Positions 1 through 8,083 of a stretch of DNA of 45,164 nt are shown in pieces; position 1 is the stretch's first letter; each line of letters begins with the position of its first letter. Below the pieces are notes generated by a model, which made no database searches, was not told where the DNA came from, and saw nothing but the letters and a program-made list of their open reading frames with translations. The position numbers and the translations under genes were made by a program. The stretch comes from Alistipes senegalensis (GTDB lineage: Bacteria; Bacillota; Clostridia; Oscillospirales; Ruminococcaceae), in the NCBI GenBank assembly GCA_023665275.1, contig JAMPEF010000010.1, positions 1 through 45,164 on the forward strand, written 5' to 3'.

Positions 1-23
1 AGTACAATAATAATTGTTTGCAT
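1..23 (-). CDS. Start of a leftward gene cut by the left edge
   Basis: On the minus strand an ATG at 23-21 is followed by about seven open codons (Met-Gln-Thr-Ile-Ile-Ile-Val) before the window ends. A GAGGA ribosome binding site lies about ten bases upstream, and a promoter-like pair lies further upstream at 63-91. The evidence is the start signal only; the product cannot be named. The hydrophobic first residues could begin a membrane segment or a beta strand. Confidence 0.45.
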
Positions 24-62
24 AATTAAAATCCTCTATAAATTCCGATTCATTCTAATAAA

Positions 63-91
63 ATTGTATCACTTTTATGTTGTATAGTTAA
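63..91 (-). promoter_or_regulatory. Promoter-like site for the leftward edge gene
   Basis: Read on the minus strand, TTAACT (91-86) and TACAAT (68-63) are separated by 17 bases, and the spacer ends in TGA, giving an extended -10. It lies just downstream of the small gene ending at 95 and would drive the partial gene starting at 23. Confidence 0.5.
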
Positions 92-94
92 CTT

Positions 95-406
95 TTATAT
101 TTTAGTTTTTCTGACAATAAATGACAGATTATATGGCAGTCGCTCGTCCAGTCCGTCATGCTTGCTGAAATCAAGAATTATTTGACTTTTAAGTTTATCT
201 TCTACAATATCCAGTACTTCAAACTGGTCATCATCTTCAATTGAGAATGTAGCTCCGTCGTCTTTTGTCCAGACCCACCCATAACGTGGGTTGAGATATA
301 TACATTTATAGCCTTGTTCTTCGTACAGTTCGTGTACTATCTCTGAAATGGATATTTCTGCACCTTCATCAAGAAGCAATATTTTATCATATACTTTGGT
401 TGCCAA
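95..406 (-). CDS. Small unknown protein, start probably frameshifted
   Basis: The open frame encodes 103 residues with no family I recognise. It is acidic, predicted soluble, and has no signal peptide or membrane segment. The only in-frame start is a TTG at 406-404 with no ribosome binding site. A much better start, ATG at 447-445 preceded by AAGGGAAA, lies 11 bases after ispE but in another frame. One extra A in the six-A run (429-434 as T on the plus strand) would join it to this frame, adding a Lys-rich N-terminus ending in Thr-Ile-Lys-Asp-Leu-Ala. The intended gene is therefore probably 95..447, and the copy here is frameshifted, slippage-dependent or carries a sequence error. It is last in the operon that begins at the PHP gene. 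Confidence 0.6.
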   Translation of the reverse strand: MATKVYDKILLLDEGAEISISEIVHELYEEQGYKCIYLNPRYGWVWTKDDGATFSIEDDDQFEVLDIVEDKLKSQIILDFSKHDGLDERLPYNLSFIVRKTKI

Positions 407-458
407 ATCTTTAATTGTTTTCTTTTTGTTTTTTCTCTGTGAACCATTTTATTTTCCC

Positions 459-1331
459 TTAGATTTCGATAAATGATTTATTTACAGATGTGCATATCCT
501 TGCATAGAATCCTGCATATAAAAGTTCATTTGTGCAAAATTCCCCATATCCGCCGGAAAATTCACGATAATTATTTCCGAAAAGTCCGAAAACTGCCGAA
601 CCGCTACCGGTCATGACAGCTGAAAGAGAATTAAATTCAAGCATAATTGACTTTATAGTATTTACTTCATCAAGCTGTATAGCGTCTTCAAAGAGATTTC
701 CGAAATATTTATGTGCGTTTTCGGGGGAATTTTCAATAGCCTCAACAAGTTTATTTACTTGTGGGTGGACAGGATTTACAAGGGAGTCAATTTTTCTGTA
801 TGCCTCCGCCGTGGAAACACCCTCTTTACCCTTTGCGATAACAAAATATCCCGAATAGTCTGCAATGGGAGTTATTTTTTCGCCTATTCCGGAAACATAA
901 GCCGTACCACCTGTAAGGAAAAACGGCACGTCCGCCCCTAATTTTTCGGGGGAAATAATTTCCTTGCCGGTCATCTTTGAAAGACAGTACAGAACACCGG
1001 CAGCGTCGGAACTTCCGCCACCCATACCCGCTTGTGAGGGAATACCTTTTTTAATATGTATTCTGCAACCAATATCAAGATTGTTGTCATCAAAAAATTT
1101 CCGTGCGGCTTTGTAGGCTATATTTCTTTCGTCGCATGGTATGGGGTCGGAAGATAGGAACTCATCAGGCACTTCACACGTCAGTGAAATTCCGGAATCT
1201 GTCAATTCAACTGTTATTTCGTCGTAAATGCTGACCGTCTGGAAAACGCTTTCAATGGAGTGATAGCCGTTATCAAGTTTTCCGGTAACGTCAAGTGCAA
1301 GATTTATTTTTGCGGCGGATTTAATTTTCAT
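459..1331 (-). CDS. ispE: 4-diphosphocytidyl-2-C-methyl-D-erythritol kinase
   Basis: A GHMP-superfamily kinase of 290 residues, the usual size for IspE. It phosphorylates CDP-methylerythritol in the cytosolic MEP pathway to isoprenoid precursors. Visible landmarks are the N-terminal AKINLALDV segment, the ATP-binding glycine loop GMGGGSSDAAG, the GADVPFFLTGG block, and the late MTGSGSAVFGLF glycine motif. The longest frame begins at a GTG (1340), but the ATG at 1331 has AAGG about eight bases upstream and gives the standard MKIKSAAKINL start, so I chose it. Its first 11 bases overlap the end of the aminotransferase gene (ATGAAAATTAA), suggesting translational coupling. Function assignment is firm; why isoprenoid and amino-acid genes share an operon is unclear. 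Confidence 0.95.
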   Translation of the reverse strand: MKIKSAAKINLALDVTGKLDNGYHSIESVFQTVSIYDEITVELTDSGISLTCEVPDEFLSSDPIPCDERNIAYKAARKFFDDNNLDIGCRIHIKKGIPSQAGMGGGSSDAAGVLYCLSKMTGKEIISPEKLGADVPFFLTGGTAYVSGIGEKITPIADYSGYFVIAKGKEGVSTAEAYRKIDSLVNPVHPQVNKLVEAIENSPENAHKYFGNLFEDAIQLDEVNTIKSIMLEFNSLSAVMTGSGSAVFGLFGNNYREFSGGYGEFCTNELLYAGFYARICTSVNKSFIEI

Positions 1332-2508
1332 GATTTTCACCTTTCAGCTTTTCAAGGAAATTTTCGATACGTTTCATAGCTTCCATAAGATGTTTAAGGG
1401 AGTAAGCATATGAAATACGTATATAACCCTCACCGCTGTCACCGAAAGCACTTCCGGGGACTACAGCTACTTTTTCTTCATAGAGCAGACGCTCACAGAA
1501 ATCCTCGCTTGAAAGTCCAGTACTCTTTATGCACGGAAATACATAAAATGCACCCTCCGGATTGAAACAGGTCAAACCTATTCTGTTAAATTCGTTCACG
1601 AGATAGCGACGGCGTGTATTATATTCGTCACGCATTTTGACAATTTCAGCGTCGCACGAATTAAGAGCCTCTACAGCGGCATTTTGGCTTATGTAAGGAC
1701 TGCACATAATTCCGTACTGGTGAATTTTAGCAATCTGTGATATAATGGGTTCAGGGGCTGTGACGTATCCTAAACGCCAACCGGTCATTGCGTAAGCCTT
1801 TGAAAAACCGTTCACATATATAGTACGTTCTTTCATGCCATCGAGTTCTATAATAGAGAAGTGTTTTCTTCCGTATGTAAGTTCGGAATATATTTCGTCT
1901 GAAAGAACCATTATATTAGTATTTTTAAGAAATTCTGCAATAGGTTCTAAATCCTCACGGGTCATAATAGCTCCCGTCGGATTATTCGGGAACGGCATAA
2001 TAATCATTTTAGTGCGTTCTGTGACCTTGTCCTTGAAGTCCTCAACAGTGAGCTTGAAATTATTTTCAATTTTCGTCGGGACGGGTACGGCAACACCGCC
2101 GACCAGCTCCACGAGTGGTGCATAGCATACAAAACAAGGCTCAATAACAAGTACCTCATCACCAGGGTCAACGATTCCACGAATAGCAAGGTCAATACCC
2201 TCCGAACCACCAACGGTAACGATTACTTCATTTTCCGGACAGTATTCAACACCGTGTTTTTTATTTATATGCTGACTTATAGCCTTACGGAGCGGTTCAA
2301 TGCCCTTGTTAGCACCATATATAATATGCTTGCGTTCAAGTACCTGAATAGCAGTTTTTCTTATAATCCAAGGTGTAGAAAAATCCGGCTCACCGACACC
2401 AAGACTTATAACACCCTCCATAGTTCCGGCAATATCGAAAAATTTACGTATTCCGGAAGGTTTCATTTTCTTTATTTTTTCGGAAAGCACTTTGTCGTAA
2501 TCTATCAT
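1321..2508 (-). CDS. Class I/II PLP-dependent aminotransferase
   Basis: A 395-residue fold-type I aminotransferase of the aspartate/aromatic transaminase group (PatA/AspC-like). The sequence shows the substrate-loop SLGVGEPDF, the PNNPTG motif, the SDEIYSEL segment with the PLP-contacting Asp and Tyr, the lysine motif GFSKAYAMTGWRLGY (Schiff-base Lys) and a late RISYA segment with the carboxylate-binding Arg. The amino donor and acceptor cannot be read from sequence. The longest frame starts at TTG 2517, but the ATG at 2508 has AAAGGGG about 12 bases upstream and lies 2 bases after the Lrp stop, so it is the likelier start. It sits between an Lrp/AsnC regulator and ispE, which suggests a leucine-responsive-type amino-acid control over this transamination. 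Confidence 0.92.
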   Translation of the reverse strand: MIDYDKVLSEKIKKMKPSGIRKFFDIAGTMEGVISLGVGEPDFSTPWIIRKTAIQVLERKHIIYGANKGIEPLRKAISQHINKKHGVEYCPENEVIVTVGGSEGIDLAIRGIVDPGDEVLVIEPCFVCYAPLVELVGGVAVPVPTKIENNFKLTVEDFKDKVTERTKMIIMPFPNNPTGAIMTREDLEPIAEFLKNTNIMVLSDEIYSELTYGRKHFSIIELDGMKERTIYVNGFSKAYAMTGWRLGYVTAPEPIISQIAKIHQYGIMCSPYISQNAAVEALNSCDAEIVKMRDEYNTRRRYLVNEFNRIGLTCFNPEGAFYVFPCIKSTGLSSEDFCERLLYEEKVAVVPGSAFGDSGEGYIRISYAYSLKHLMEAMKRIENFLEKLKGENHEN

Positions 2509-2510
2509 AA

Positions 2511-2984
2511 TTAACAAAGTCCCCTTTCGTCATTTTCCTCACGGTCAATGAAAATTCCTTTTTCCTTGTATTTTTTCAGAATAAAGTGTGTAGCGGTAGA
2601 AAGTACACCCTCTATAGTGGAAAGTCTCTCCGATACGAAAAGTGCAACGTCCTTGAGGTTATTGCCCTTTACTTCAACGGCGAGGTCATAAGCTCCCGAC
2701 ATAAGATTGACACTTTCGACTTCGTCATACATCATGATAGTTTTAGCTATGTCATCAAAGCCACAGTCACGTTGCGGAGCTACTTTAAGTTCGATAGTAG
2801 CGTATACGGTTGAATTGTCGTATAATTCATCGTCGACAATTACGCTGTAGCCTTTTATAACGCCCTCAGTTTCGAGACGTTTTATTTCAGCGGAAGCCTC
2901 TTCCGGAGATATGCCGAGAATTTCACCCAGTTCAGTATCTGAAATTCTTGCATTCTGCTGTAAGATTTTCACAATATCAGTCAT
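2511..2984 (-). CDS. Lrp/AsnC-family transcriptional regulator
   Basis: This 157-residue protein has an N-terminal winged helix-turn-helix (about 1-60, with ILQQNARISDTELGEILGIS) and a C-terminal RAM/ligand-binding alpha-beta domain (about 65-145). Length and order match Lrp/AsnC regulators, which form octamers and bind amino acids. ATG at 2984 has AAAGGAAC upstream. It starts 24 bases after the PHP gene and ends 2 bases before the aminotransferase start, so it is co-transcribed and probably regulates that aminotransferase or the whole operon. The ligand is unknown. A run of about 17 residues after the RAM domain ends in an acidic Arg/Glu-rich tail, slightly longer than a minimal family member. 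Confidence 0.93.
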   Translation of the reverse strand: MTDIVKILQQNARISDTELGEILGISPEEASAEIKRLETEGVIKGYSVIVDDELYDNSTVYATIELKVAPQRDCGFDDIAKTIMMYDEVESVNLMSGAYDLAVEVKGNNLKDVALFVSERLSTIEGVLSTATHFILKKYKEKGIFIDREENDERGLC

Positions 2985-3008
2985 AATTAAAAGTTCCTTT
3001 CGATAAAA

Positions 3009-3854
3009 TTAATCTATGTTAATAAAGTATGGTTTGCGTTTCTTGAAATAGCACAGGTGGGTGAACCCCACCGCCTTAGCGGTCTCCAGTGCGGAAGATA
3101 TATCTTTTCCGATATCCTCAACTATGTGTGAGTCCGAACCGACGGAAATAATTTCACCGCCCATATCTCTGAAAAGTCTGACGTATTTCACTGACGGGAA
3201 AACATCACCGAAACCTTGTCTTATTCCGGAAGTATTTATTTCAATGCCTTTTCCGTTATGTGCAAGTATACGGAAACTTTCGGCTATAATTTCGTCAAAA
3301 CGGCTTATATCGGGATTTATGTTATTACGGCATTTCATGTACCGGAGACAGTATGTAAGATGTCCGATAACATCAAAACAGTTCATTTTGCAGAGTTCAT
3401 ATATTTCAGTGAAATATCTTTCAAGAAGATTATATATGCTGTCCATTGACATATTTTCATAATCTATATAATAGAAATCCTTTTCGCCCCTTAGCTGATG
3501 CATAGAGCCTATTATAAAATCAAGTCTATTGTCGGAATTTATTTTTTCGGCAATTTCTCTGTCCTGTGTAGCCTGACCCATTTCAATACCACATATCAGA
3601 TTGAAATTTTTATATATTTCCTTGCGTCTGGTCACGGCGTCAAGCGAATTATTGAAATCTTTTTCATAATTGAAGTAATCAATATTTTCTTTATCTGAAT
3701 AATGATTTTCCGGATACCATGAACTGCACTCACAATGGTCAGTTATGGCAAATGCAGAAAGTCCAATATCCATAGCTCTTTTTATGCATAAGTCTATATC
3801 TGCTTCTGAATCCATAGAAAACTGTGTATGTGTATGACAGTCAATCAAGTTCAT
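3009..3854 (-). CDS. PHP-domain phosphatase, histidinol-phosphatase (HisK) type
   Basis: A 281-residue PHP metallo-hydrolase. The metal-ligand motifs occur in order: DCHTHTQFS at the N-terminus, ITDHCE, GIEMG, GSMHQL, IGHLTY and GSDSHI near the C-terminus. This pattern is typical of the HisK/HisJ histidinol-phosphatases that make histidinol in the cytosol, although other PHP phosphoesterases look similar and no other his gene is nearby. The frame extends to a TTG at 3914, but that codon lies inside the -35 box of the promoter at 3886-3914 and would not be transcribed. ATG at 3854 has AGAGGAG upstream and places the metal motif at residue 4, as in the family. It is the first gene of the leftward operon PHP-lrp-aminotransferase-ispE-unknown. 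Confidence 0.88.
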   Translation of the reverse strand: MNLIDCHTHTQFSMDSEADIDLCIKRAMDIGLSAFAITDHCECSSWYPENHYSDKENIDYFNYEKDFNNSLDAVTRRKEIYKNFNLICGIEMGQATQDREIAEKINSDNRLDFIIGSMHQLRGEKDFYYIDYENMSMDSIYNLLERYFTEIYELCKMNCFDVIGHLTYCLRYMKCRNNINPDISRFDEIIAESFRILAHNGKGIEINTSGIRQGFGDVFPSVKYVRLFRDMGGEIISVGSDSHIVEDIGKDISSALETAKAVGFTHLCYFKKRKPYFINID

Positions 3855-3885
3855 GTGTTCAGTCTCCTCTCTAAGATAATAATAT

Positions 3886-3914
3886 ATTATATCACATTCC
3901 GGAGTGTTATGCAA
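3886..3914 (-). promoter_or_regulatory. Promoter of the PHP-lrp-aminotransferase-ispE operon
   Basis: On the minus strand, TTGCAT (3914-3909), a 17-base spacer ending TGA, and a perfect TATAAT (3891-3886). It shows that the PHP gene must start at 3854. It is back to back with the rightward promoter at 3930-3958. Confidence 0.85.
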
Positions 3915-3929
3915 GTTTTTTTTTAACTA

Positions 3930-3958
3930 TTGCTATTTTGTGGAATATGTGATATAAT
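3930..3958 (+). promoter_or_regulatory. Promoter of the ACT/DUF711 operon
   Basis: TTGCTA (3930-3935), 17-base spacer ending TGTGA, TATAAT (3953-3958): a housekeeping promoter with an extended -10. The two divergent -35 boxes are only 15 bases apart. Confidence 0.85.
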
Positions 3959-3993
3959 GATATTATCCCAAAATTTTCAGGAGGTTTTTTTAT

Positions 3994-4263
3994 ATGAGAG
4001 CAGTTATAACTGTAATAGGTAAAGACAATGTCGGCATACTTCATAAAGTTTCCGGCATATGTGCGGAATACAATGCAAATGTCCTTGAGGTGACACAGAG
4101 TGTACTTCAGGATATGTTTGCAATGATTATGCTTGCGGATATAACCGAAATGTCCGGTGACTTCTCCGCACTCGTGGACAGAATGGATTCACTCGGCAAG
4201 GAGCTTAACCTTTCAATCCATACAATGCACGAGGATATTTTCAACTCAATGCACAGCATTTAA
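3994..4263 (+). CDS. ACT domain protein, UPF0237 family
   Basis: This protein of 89 residues is essentially one ACT domain, the ligand-binding fold found in amino-acid regulated proteins. It starts MRAVITVIGKDNVGILHKVSG, with the typical beta1-turn-helix (GKDNVGIL) where amino acids bind in other ACT domains. AGGAGG lies about ten bases before the ATG. It is followed after 15 bases by the DUF711 gene, an arrangement conserved in many Firmicutes. The natural ligand and role are not established; a regulatory or partner subunit for the DUF711 protein is the simplest inference. Confidence 0.92.
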   Translation: MRAVITVIGKDNVGILHKVSGICAEYNANVLEVTQSVLQDMFAMIMLADITEMSGDFSALVDRMDSLGKELNLSIHTMHEDIFNSMHSI

Positions 4264-4278
4264 CCGGAGGTACGTTCA

Positions 4279-5637
4279 ATGCTTAATGTATATGATATAC
4301 TCGAAACTATAAGAATGATTCAGGACGAATGTCTTGATATACGCACCATAACAATGGGAATATCACTCCTTGACTGTATCGATACGGATATAGACAAGGC
4401 GTGTGAAAAAGTCTATGAAAAGATAGTCAGCCGTGCAGAAAGGCTTGTTCCTGTTGGACAGCAGATTGAAAAGGAATACGGAATCCCGATTATCAACAAG
4501 AGAATTTCCGTTACTCCCATAGCTATGTTATGCGGTGCTTGTCCGAATCAGAATCCTGTGAAGTTCGCAAAGGCTTTACAGCGTGCTGCCGATACGTGTG
4601 GTGTTAATTTCATAGGCGGATATTCTGCACTTGTCCATAAGGGATTCAGTGCCGGAGATATGGCGTTGATACAGTCTATTCCGGAGGCTCTGGACGTCAC
4701 ACAGAATATATGTTCATCTGTAAATATAGGCTCTACAAAGTCTGGCATCAATATGGACGCCGTAAAGCTGATGGGACAGATTGTAAAGCAGTCCGCCGAA
4801 AGAACTGCCGACCGTGATTGTATAGGACCGGCAAAACTTGTTGTTTTCTGTAATGCCGTTGAAGATAATCCGTTTATGGCTGGAGCGTTTCACGGTGTAG
4901 GTGAACCGGATTGTGAAATACACGTTGGTGTGTCGGGTCCTGGAGTTGTGCGTTCTGCACTGGCTAAATATCCCGACGCCTCTATAAATGAACTCGCTGA
5001 CATAATCAAAAAGACAGCATTCAAGATAACCCGCATGGGACAGTTAGTCGGTTCACGAGCTTCAAAGGAACTTGGTGTACCTTTCGGAATTGTTGACTTG
5101 TCACTTGCACCTACTCCGGCAATCGGCGACAGCGTGGCACATATTTTAGAAGAAATGGGTCTTGAAATGTGTGGTACACATGGCACTACAGCTTGTCTTG
5201 CCATGTTGAATGATGCAGTCAAAAAGGGCGGAGTTATGGCATCATCTACAGTAGGCGGACTTTCAGGTGCATTCATTCCGGTATCGGAAGATGCAGGCAT
5301 GATTGATGCTACTATAGCCGGAGTTCTCAGCCTTGAAAAGTTAGAGGCAATGACCGCTGTATGTTCTGTCGGACTTGACATGATAGTAGTTCCTGGGGAC
5401 ATCACACCGGAAACTATCTCCGCTATCATAGCCGATGAAGCTGCTATAGGTATGGTCAACTCAAAAACCACCGCTGTACGACTGATTCCGGCTATCAACA
5501 AAAAAGAGGGTGAAATGCTTGAATTTGGCGGACTTCTTGGCAGTGGTCCTGTAATGCCGATACGGGAAAAGTCATCTGCTAAATTTATCAATCGTGGCGG
5601 ACGTATTCCCGCACCTATGCAGAGCCTGAAAAACTGA
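4279..5637 (+). CDS. DUF711/UPF0210 family protein (PFL-like fold)
   Basis: A 452-residue cytosolic protein recognised as UPF0210/DUF711 by its length, its pairing with an UPF0237 ACT protein and its segments [48 protein letters not shown] and [13 protein letters not shown]. Members have a fold related to pyruvate formate-lyase/ribonucleotide reductase barrels, but no glycyl-radical motif is visible near the C-terminus and the reaction is unknown. Start codon ATG has GGAGG ten bases upstream. It is the second gene of the 3930 promoter operon. Confidence 0.92.
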   Translation: MLNVYDILETIRMIQDECLDIRTITMGISLLDCIDTDIDKACEKVYEKIVSRAERLVPVGQQIEKEYGIPIINKRISVTPIAMLCGACPNQNPVKFAKALQRAADTCGVNFIGGYSALVHKGFSAGDMALIQSIPEALDVTQNICSSVNIGSTKSGINMDAVKLMGQIVKQSAERTADRDCIGPAKLVVFCNAVEDNPFMAGAFHGVGEPDCEIHVGVSGPGVVRSALAKYPDASINELADIIKKTAFKITRMGQLVGSRASKELGVPFGIVDLSLAPTPAIGDSVAHILEEMGLEMCGTHGTTACLAMLNDAVKKGGVMASSTVGGLSGAFIPVSEDAGMIDATIAGVLSLEKLEAMTAVCSVGLDMIVVPGDITPETISAIIADEAAIGMVNSKTTAVRLIPAINKKEGEMLEFGGLLGSGPVMPIREKSSAKFINRGGRIPAPMQSLKN

Positions 5638-5641
5638 TTTT

Positions 5642-6007
5642 ATGAAAAATTTAAAAAGAGCAGAAAAACTTGTAAAGAAGTACGGCTTTGACTTTGAAAA
5701 AATCCCTAAAAGTGAGATAACAGACTTGCTTGAAACTGAAATTGAAAACTATCAGGAGGGAAGTTCTGAATATATAAGACTATTATGTGGTTATCTGTTC
5801 TGTATTGGTGATAAAACTGATATTCCACTGATAGAAAAAGCAAAGTACAGTATAAATATGGACGTTGGATGTATGGTTGACTGGGAATGGCTTGAAAGTC
5901 TGAAAAACGAAGGAAAAGAAACTGAATACTGTTGGTCACGAAAGAAACTGATAGAAATATTTATAGAATACTATACAAATTTCAAAGCTGACGAGTGGGA
6001 CGAATGA
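5642..6007 (+). CDS. Small unknown protein after DUF711
   Basis: I do not recognise this 121-residue protein. It is soluble, charged (many Lys and Glu) and predicted mostly helical, with a Trp-containing centre (MVDWEWLESLKN) and an acidic end. It begins 4 bases after the DUF711 stop without a clear ribosome binding site, so it is probably translated by coupling. The terminator at 6017-6062 ends the operon after it. Its style resembles small orphan immunity-like proteins elsewhere in the window, but nothing proves that. Confidence 0.75.
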   Translation: MKNLKRAEKLVKKYGFDFEKIPKSEITDLLETEIENYQEGSSEYIRLLCGYLFCIGDKTDIPLIEKAKYSINMDVGCMVDWEWLESLKNEGKETEYCWSRKKLIEIFIEYYTNFKADEWDE

Positions 6008-6016
6008 TAAATAAAT

Positions 6017-6062
6017 TCCGGTTTATTCTTGAATTACAATCAACAGTAAACCGGAGTTTTTA
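6017..6062 (+). terminator. Rho-independent terminator after the ACT/DUF711 operon
   Basis: Stem TCCGGTTTA (6017-6025) pairs with TAAACCGGA (6047-6055) across a 21-base loop and is followed by GTTTTTT. Confidence 0.8.
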
Positions 6063-6080
6063 ATATGGAAAGGTAAATTT

Positions 6081-6731
6081 ATGACTAAGTATAAAAAGTT
6101 TAATACTATATATATCCTGTATTGTCTGGGACTTTTTACTTTATGGGGAGTACTGGAAATTGTTATAATGCCATATATTGAATATTATAGTTTTTCTGAT
6201 ATTATAAAGGAAGTATTTATTAAAATTTTTGTATGGTTTATTCCGGCGGTTGTGTTGCAAAGATATTTCAATAAATTTATGTTTGTGAAAAAAGAATATA
6301 TATTTTCATTTAAATTAAAATCGACTGAATTTATAATAATATTATTTCTTTTTACAGTATTTCAAGTTATTTCTGCACTTGTTCAGAACGGCGGAATTTC
6401 GATAAATGATTCATTCAGAATGTCCGATATAATTATAGCCTGTTCTGTCGGTGTTTCGGAAGAAATGGTTTTCAGAGGGTGGTTGCTTAATTCTGTGCTG
6501 AATGAAAAAAACAAGTATACAGCAGTTATAATCAACTCGCTTTTGTTTCTTGCAATACATTTTCCGGTGTGGATAAGGGAAGGAGTATTTCTTACTTATA
6601 TAACGAATGGTGCATTTTTGCAGATTATAGTATTGAGTGCTGTTTTCAGTTTGACTTTTATAAGAAGCAGAAATATTATAATTCCGGCAATTCTCCATGC
6701 TTACTGGGATTTTTTGTGCTTTCTGATTTGA
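6081..6731 (+). CDS. CPBP-family intramembrane metalloprotease
   Basis: A 216-residue membrane protein with about six hydrophobic segments. The CPBP (CAAX protease/bacteriocin-processing, Abi) catalytic motifs are complete: Glu127-Glu128-x-x-x-Arg132 (SEEMVFRGW), His160 (FLAIHFP) and His206-x-x-x-Asp210 (ILHAYWDF; Asn is commoner at the last position). Members cleave membrane substrates or give self-immunity to bacteriocins. GGAAAGG precedes the ATG. It follows a terminator, with no strong promoter visible in the 18 bases between, and is followed after 25 bases by the methyltransferase fusion, so it may be part of that cluster. The substrate is unknown. Confidence 0.87.
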   Translation: MTKYKKFNTIYILYCLGLFTLWGVLEIVIMPYIEYYSFSDIIKEVFIKIFVWFIPAVVLQRYFNKFMFVKKEYIFSFKLKSTEFIIILFLFTVFQVISALVQNGGISINDSFRMSDIIIACSVGVSEEMVFRGWLLNSVLNEKNKYTAVIINSLLFLAIHFPVWIREGVFLTYITNGAFLQIIVLSAVFSLTFIRSRNIIIPAILHAYWDFLCFLI

Positions 6732-6756
6732 ATTTTTATAGAAAGGATTTTTAATT

Positions 6757-8079
6757 ATGGATAATAAATCAGCATTCAATGTCAGTCAGTACGACGACAA
6801 TGTCCGTAAAGTAATACCGTTCTATGACGAGATATATAATCAAATTTTCGACATTATACATACACATTATGCTAAAGGCGAAAAATACAAAATGCCATTC
6901 AGTATACTTGACACGGGTTGCGGAAGTGGTACGTTTGCGGTCAGGGCTTGCGAAGAACTGAATATATCAGAAATGGTATTATGTGACCCGTCTGAAAAGA
7001 TGTTGTCTGATGCACAAAATAAGTTGAAGGACAAAAATTGTATTTTCAGGTGTATCGGCTCTGAAAATCTTGACTACACGGAAAAATTTGATGTTATAGT
7101 TGCTATACAGTCGCACCATTACTTCAGCCGTGAAATGCGTGAACGTGCGGTTATGAACTGTTTCAAGGCACTGAAATCTGGTGGTATATTCATATATACG
7201 GAAAATACTGCACCATTTTCGGAAACCGGTAAAAATATTGTTCTTAAAAGAGTAGAGGAGTTCAGTGTTAATGCAGGGCGTAGCCGTGAGGACGCTATGG
7301 CACATTCGGCAAGGTATAATGTGGAATATTTTCCGCTGAATGTTTCTGAACACCTTGATTTGCTAAGAAAAACAGGTTTTGAAACATCAGAAATCTTCTG
7401 GCACTCCTATATGCAGAGCGGATTTTATGCCATAAAAACAAACTATTACACGGTCGATAACGCAAAAGTATATTATGAATATGACGAGGACGAGCAGGGT
7501 TATTTTCTTGAATATATAGAGGGTAAAACAGATAATTTTGTAATTCCCGACAAGATAAACGACATTGACGTAAAAGGTTTTAGTAATCTTGAGGATTTTA
7601 ATGACAGAATCAGCGGAAAGATTATAGTAAGTGAAAATAATAAATATTTTAAAGTAATTGACGATGTACTTTTTTCAAAGGACGGTACGAATCTTTATAT
7701 ATATATGCAGAAAAAGAAAAACGAAAATTATATAATTCCGTCGGGTGTTAAAATTATTGCACCAGATGCTTTTTCCCGTATTGAATTGAAAAATATTGTC
7801 ATTTCCGAAGGCGTTACACATATATATCAATATGCGTTTGCGGTCAGTAAAAATGTTGAAAAAATATATCTTCCATCAACTTTGGAAATGATTTCATTGA
7901 AAGTTTTTCTTTTTTTCGGAACAGATAATTTACAGGTATATTACGGCGGTACTCCTGAACAGTGGGAGAAATTAAACAGTGAATATGGAAGATTTATTGT
8001 ATATGACAAGATTTACTATAATTCACCTGTTCCGGACATAGATGAAAACGGTAATATTATATTTAAAGAAAGGTATTGA
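6757..8079 (+). CDS. SAM-dependent methyltransferase fused to BspA-type LRR tail
   Basis: Two parts are visible in 440 residues. Residues 1-225 form a class I methyltransferase: motif I ILDTGCGSGTFAV, acidic residue LCDPSEKML, and a motif IV region DVIVAIQSHHYFS, most like ubiE/small-molecule methyltransferases. From about 230 to 440 the sequence has leucine-rich repeat features of the LRR_5/BspA type (FVIPDKINDIDVKGF, YIIPSGVKIIAPDAF, VISEGVTHIYQYAF, IYLPSTLEMISLKVF) ending in YYGGTPEQWEKL, a common end cap of such repeats. BspA repeats normally occur on secreted proteins, yet there is no signal peptide here. AGAAAGG precedes the ATG. The downstream acetyltransferase starts 4 bases after the stop. 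The substrate is unknown; a small molecule or antibiotic is a guess from its neighbour. Confidence 0.85.
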   Translation: MDNKSAFNVSQYDDNVRKVIPFYDEIYNQIFDIIHTHYAKGEKYKMPFSILDTGCGSGTFAVRACEELNISEMVLCDPSEKMLSDAQNKLKDKNCIFRCIGSENLDYTEKFDVIVAIQSHHYFSREMRERAVMNCFKALKSGGIFIYTENTAPFSETGKNIVLKRVEEFSVNAGRSREDAMAHSARYNVEYFPLNVSEHLDLLRKTGFETSEIFWHSYMQSGFYAIKTNYYTVDNAKVYYEYDEDEQGYFLEYIEGKTDNFVIPDKINDIDVKGFSNLEDFNDRISGKIIVSENNKYFKVIDDVLFSKDGTNLYIYMQKKKNENYIIPSGVKIIAPDAFSRIELKNIVISEGVTHIYQYAFAVSKNVEKIYLPSTLEMISLKVFLFFGTDNLQVYYGGTPEQWEKLNSEYGRFIVYDKIYYNSPVPDIDENGNIIFKERY

Positions 8080-8083
8080 GCAA

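Noticed and set aside
3855-3914. Longer N-terminus for the PHP phosphatase starting at TTG 3914
   Set aside because: The codon lies in the -35 box of the gene's own promoter; ATG 3854 has a good ribosome binding site.
4890-5591. Reverse-strand 233-codon frame opposite the DUF711 gene
   Set aside because: A shadow of a conserved gene; no start signal and Ser/Pro/Ile-rich artefactual composition.
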